From Skeletonema tropicum (taxonomy: Eukaryota > Bacillariophyta > Thalassiosirophyceae > Thalassiosirales > Thalassiosiraceae), in NCBI GenBank assembly GCA_037178625.1, contig CM074136.1, forward strand, positions 2,666,001-2,730,000: a stretch of 64,000 nucleotides of DNA, written 5' to 3'. The position numbers and the translations under genes were made by a program. The notes below the pieces were generated by a model. That model was not told the DNA's origin. It worked only from the letters and a program-made list of their open reading frames with translations, and made no database searches. This document shows, in pieces, positions 63,937-64,000 of the stretch; position 1 is the first letter of the stretch, and each line of letters starts with the position of its first letter.

Positions 63937-64000
63937 ATGTCGTCCGAATCCGAAACAAATCCATCCACCGCCGCCACTGTCACTGCGGCTCCCGCTGCCC
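63937..64000 (+). CDS. Possible 5' end of a gene truncated by the window edge
   Basis: ATG at 63937 in a cacc-ATG-t context opens a frame to the window end: MSSESETNPSTAATVTAAPA. Such Ser/Thr/Ala-rich starts are common in diatom proteins. Only 21 codons are visible, so the product is unknown. Confidence 0.35.
   Translation, partial: MSSESETNPSTAATVTAAPAA

Overview
The window looks like nuclear DNA of a diatom, probably a centric one. This is inferred from the gene content and not from any search. Genes carry short GT-AG introns, there is a diatom-style heat-shock-factor protein, a secreted Pro/Thr/Trp-rich repeat protein, and a dense mix of tyrosine-recombinase retroelements, LINE/SINE elements and DNA-transposon relics.

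Left part (1-16.2 kb). This holds an orphan gene (1155-1832) with a decayed second copy (about 2750-3835), a tRNA-headed SINE between them (2187-2507), a two-exon small mitochondrial-type protein (4491-4903, minus), a broken kynurenine-aminotransferase-like pseudogene (5439-6662, minus) cut at its 5' side by a DDE transposon relic (6694-8975), a rhomboid protease (9391-10614), and an HSF-type regulator (11010-12212, minus). After these comes a gene-poor stretch (about 14.0-16.2 kb) with unusual fold-back DNA.

Central part (16.2-42.7 kb). A five-exon mitochondrial ClpB/Hsp78-type disaggregase (16208-19419) lies tail-to-tail with the repeat-protein gene (19542-21872, minus). From ClpB exon 3 onward the block is repeated (17871-23142 against 36900-42685). 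Between the copies lies a tyrosine-recombinase (DIRS/PAT/Ngaro-like) retrotransposon on the minus strand, with split direct repeats A-B-A at its coding 3' side. It is interrupted by a LINE of about 6.76 kb (27543-34299) with a 14-bp target duplication, and the LINE is itself interrupted by a truncated SINE (30145-30292). This gives three retroelement layers. The SINE and LINE share their 3' tail, so the SINE probably uses the LINE machinery.

Right part (42.7-64 kb). A DNA transposon relic (42692-44665) starts 6 bp after the end of repeat B. It is followed by a Tc1/mariner-type MITE with TA duplications (44704-44923) and a region of dispersed repeats and transposon-protein pseudogenes (48.3-49.2 and 52.2-53.3 kb). 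A perfect 68-bp palindrome (53768-53835) abuts a second, truncated copy of the tyrosine-recombinase retrotransposon (53836-59501). Beyond it are dispersed repeats, a tandem array of about 185-bp units (62847-63345), and the first codons of a gene running off the window (63937 onward).

Likely working genes are the 1155 orphan, the small mitochondrial protein, rhomboid, HSF, ClpB and perhaps one repeat-protein copy. Most other open frames belong to mobile elements or are shadows of low-complexity coding repeats.
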